Made by a program: the position numbers and the translations under genes. A stretch of 6,811 bases of DNA. It comes from Acidobacteriota bacterium (GTDB lineage: Bacteria > Acidobacteriota > Thermoanaerobaculia > UBA5066). The DNA lies in NCBI GenBank assembly GCA_016789625.1, contig JAEUQS010000784.1:1-6811 (forward strand), in the 5' to 3' direction. Below are positions 6,353 to 6,811 of this stretch, one piece after another. How positions within the stretch are numbered: position 1 is the first letter of the stretch; each line of letters starts with the position of its first letter. The notes under the pieces are model-generated. The model was given only the letters and a program-made list of their open reading frames with translations, ran no database searches and was not told the DNA's origin.

Positions 6353-6811
6353 GAGCCGCCCTGCTCCTCACCCTGCTGGCTCTCGCGGGTTGCCGGGATC
6401 GCGAGGCCGTGCCCCGCGCGCACGGCGTCTTTCTTCCCGTCGTCGTCCAGTCCTCCGCGCACGGCCGCAACGTCTGGACGACCGAGGTGACGCTCACGAA
6501 CCCGGGCACGACGGACCTCTCCGTGCGGGCCGGACGCTGGCCGCCGCGGGATGCGGCCTCGGAGCTGAGCGAGATCGCCGTGCCCGCGGGGGCGACGGTT
6601 TCCGTGCCGCTCCTCGTCCCGATGCTCCCCTCCGTGTCGTCGCTAACGCTCGATTCCGAGGCCCCGTTCGAGGCGCGGGCCACGATTCGCGGCCGCCGCC
6701 GCGACGGCAGTCTCCTGCCCCCGCTCACCGTCCCGGCCGTGCCCGGAACCGCTCTCGCGCGATCGGGCGAGACCCTCCGCGCGGGTCCCTTCGTGCGCGA
6801 CGGGCGGGAAC
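6349..6811 (+). CDS. Lipoprotein with a domain like the protease C-terminal module, cut by window edge
   Basis: The gene begins at an ATG overlapping the preceding stop by four bases and stays open to the right edge (154 codons visible). The first 15 residues are a lipoprotein signal: Met-Arg, a Leu/Ala core and the lipobox LALAGC with Cys15 as the acylation site, so the mature protein should be membrane anchored. After a short polar linker, VFLPVVVQSSAHGRNVWTTE leads into VTLTNPG, a strand with alternating hydrophobic residues, VPAGATVSVPLLVPML, and a second beta-rich stretch ending with PLTVPAVPG. This order resembles the first half of the protease modules (for example LLPAAAHAAGQFGARFLTDL then LKLANP). 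I do not recognise a named family or catalytic residues. The protein is likely exported and beta-rich; coupling to the glycosyltransferase suggests a shared envelope role, or glycosylation of the lipoprotein, but this is inference. Confidence 0.8.
   Translation, partial: MRAALLLTLLALAGCRDREAVPRAHGVFLPVVVQSSAHGRNVWTTEVTLTNPGTTDLSVRAGRWPPRDAASELSEIAVPAGATVSVPLLVPMLPSVSSLTLDSEAPFEARATIRGRRRDGSLLPPLTVPAVPGTALARSGETLRAGPFVRDGRE

Noticed and set aside
6165..6728. A 187-codon minus-strand frame at the right end.
   Set aside because: It lies opposite a lipoprotein with a clear lipobox and is Arg/Ser/Pro-rich with no recognisable motif.
1..6811. Defence system, phage, CRISPR array, insertion sequence or tRNA.
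   Set aside because: I looked for regularly spaced direct repeats, transposase or integrase motifs, terminal inverted repeats and tRNA-like cloverleaf ends and saw none; all long frames with motifs are housekeeping or envelope genes.

Overview
The window is gene-dense, high-GC bacterial chromosomal DNA, with only about 150 bases lying outside genes. An LpxH-type lipid A enzyme (a diderm envelope trait), an Ala-Arg-Ala signal peptide, a lipobox protein and a PIG-V-like GT-C glycosyltransferase point to a diderm, high-GC bacterium. The style of the repeated C-terminal modules in the large protease reminds me of proteins from Acidobacteriota of the Thermoanaerobaculia type. That placement is an inference from memory, not shown by a marker gene.

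Layout from left to right: (1) a minus-strand pair, lpxH-like then aroA (running off the left edge), joined by a 4-base ATGA overlap; (2) a 124-base divergent intergenic region; (3) a plus-strand gene for a 1035-residue secreted subtilisin-family (S8) protease with prodomain, catalytic domain, P domain and two tandem C-terminal modules; (4) a minus-strand class I SAM-dependent methyltransferase, converging on the protease so that both stop codons sit inside one CCTAGG palindrome; (5) a 25-base divergent gap; (6) a plus-strand PIG-V/GPI18-like polytopic glycosyltransferase; (7) joined by another ATGA overlap, a lipoprotein gene cut by the right edge.

Most genes relate to the cell envelope: LpxH makes lipid X for lipid A, the GT-C enzyme probably transfers a sugar from a polyprenyl carrier on the periplasmic side, the methyltransferase resembles those found near surface-glycan genes, and the protease and lipoprotein are exported. 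AroA (shikimate pathway) is the metabolic exception. The most interesting pattern is that the visible part of the lipoprotein resembles the first half of the module that occurs twice at the C-terminus of the protease, which suggests a lineage-specific beta-rich surface module used by different exported proteins. I found no RNA gene, CRISPR array, insertion sequence, phage gene or defence system.
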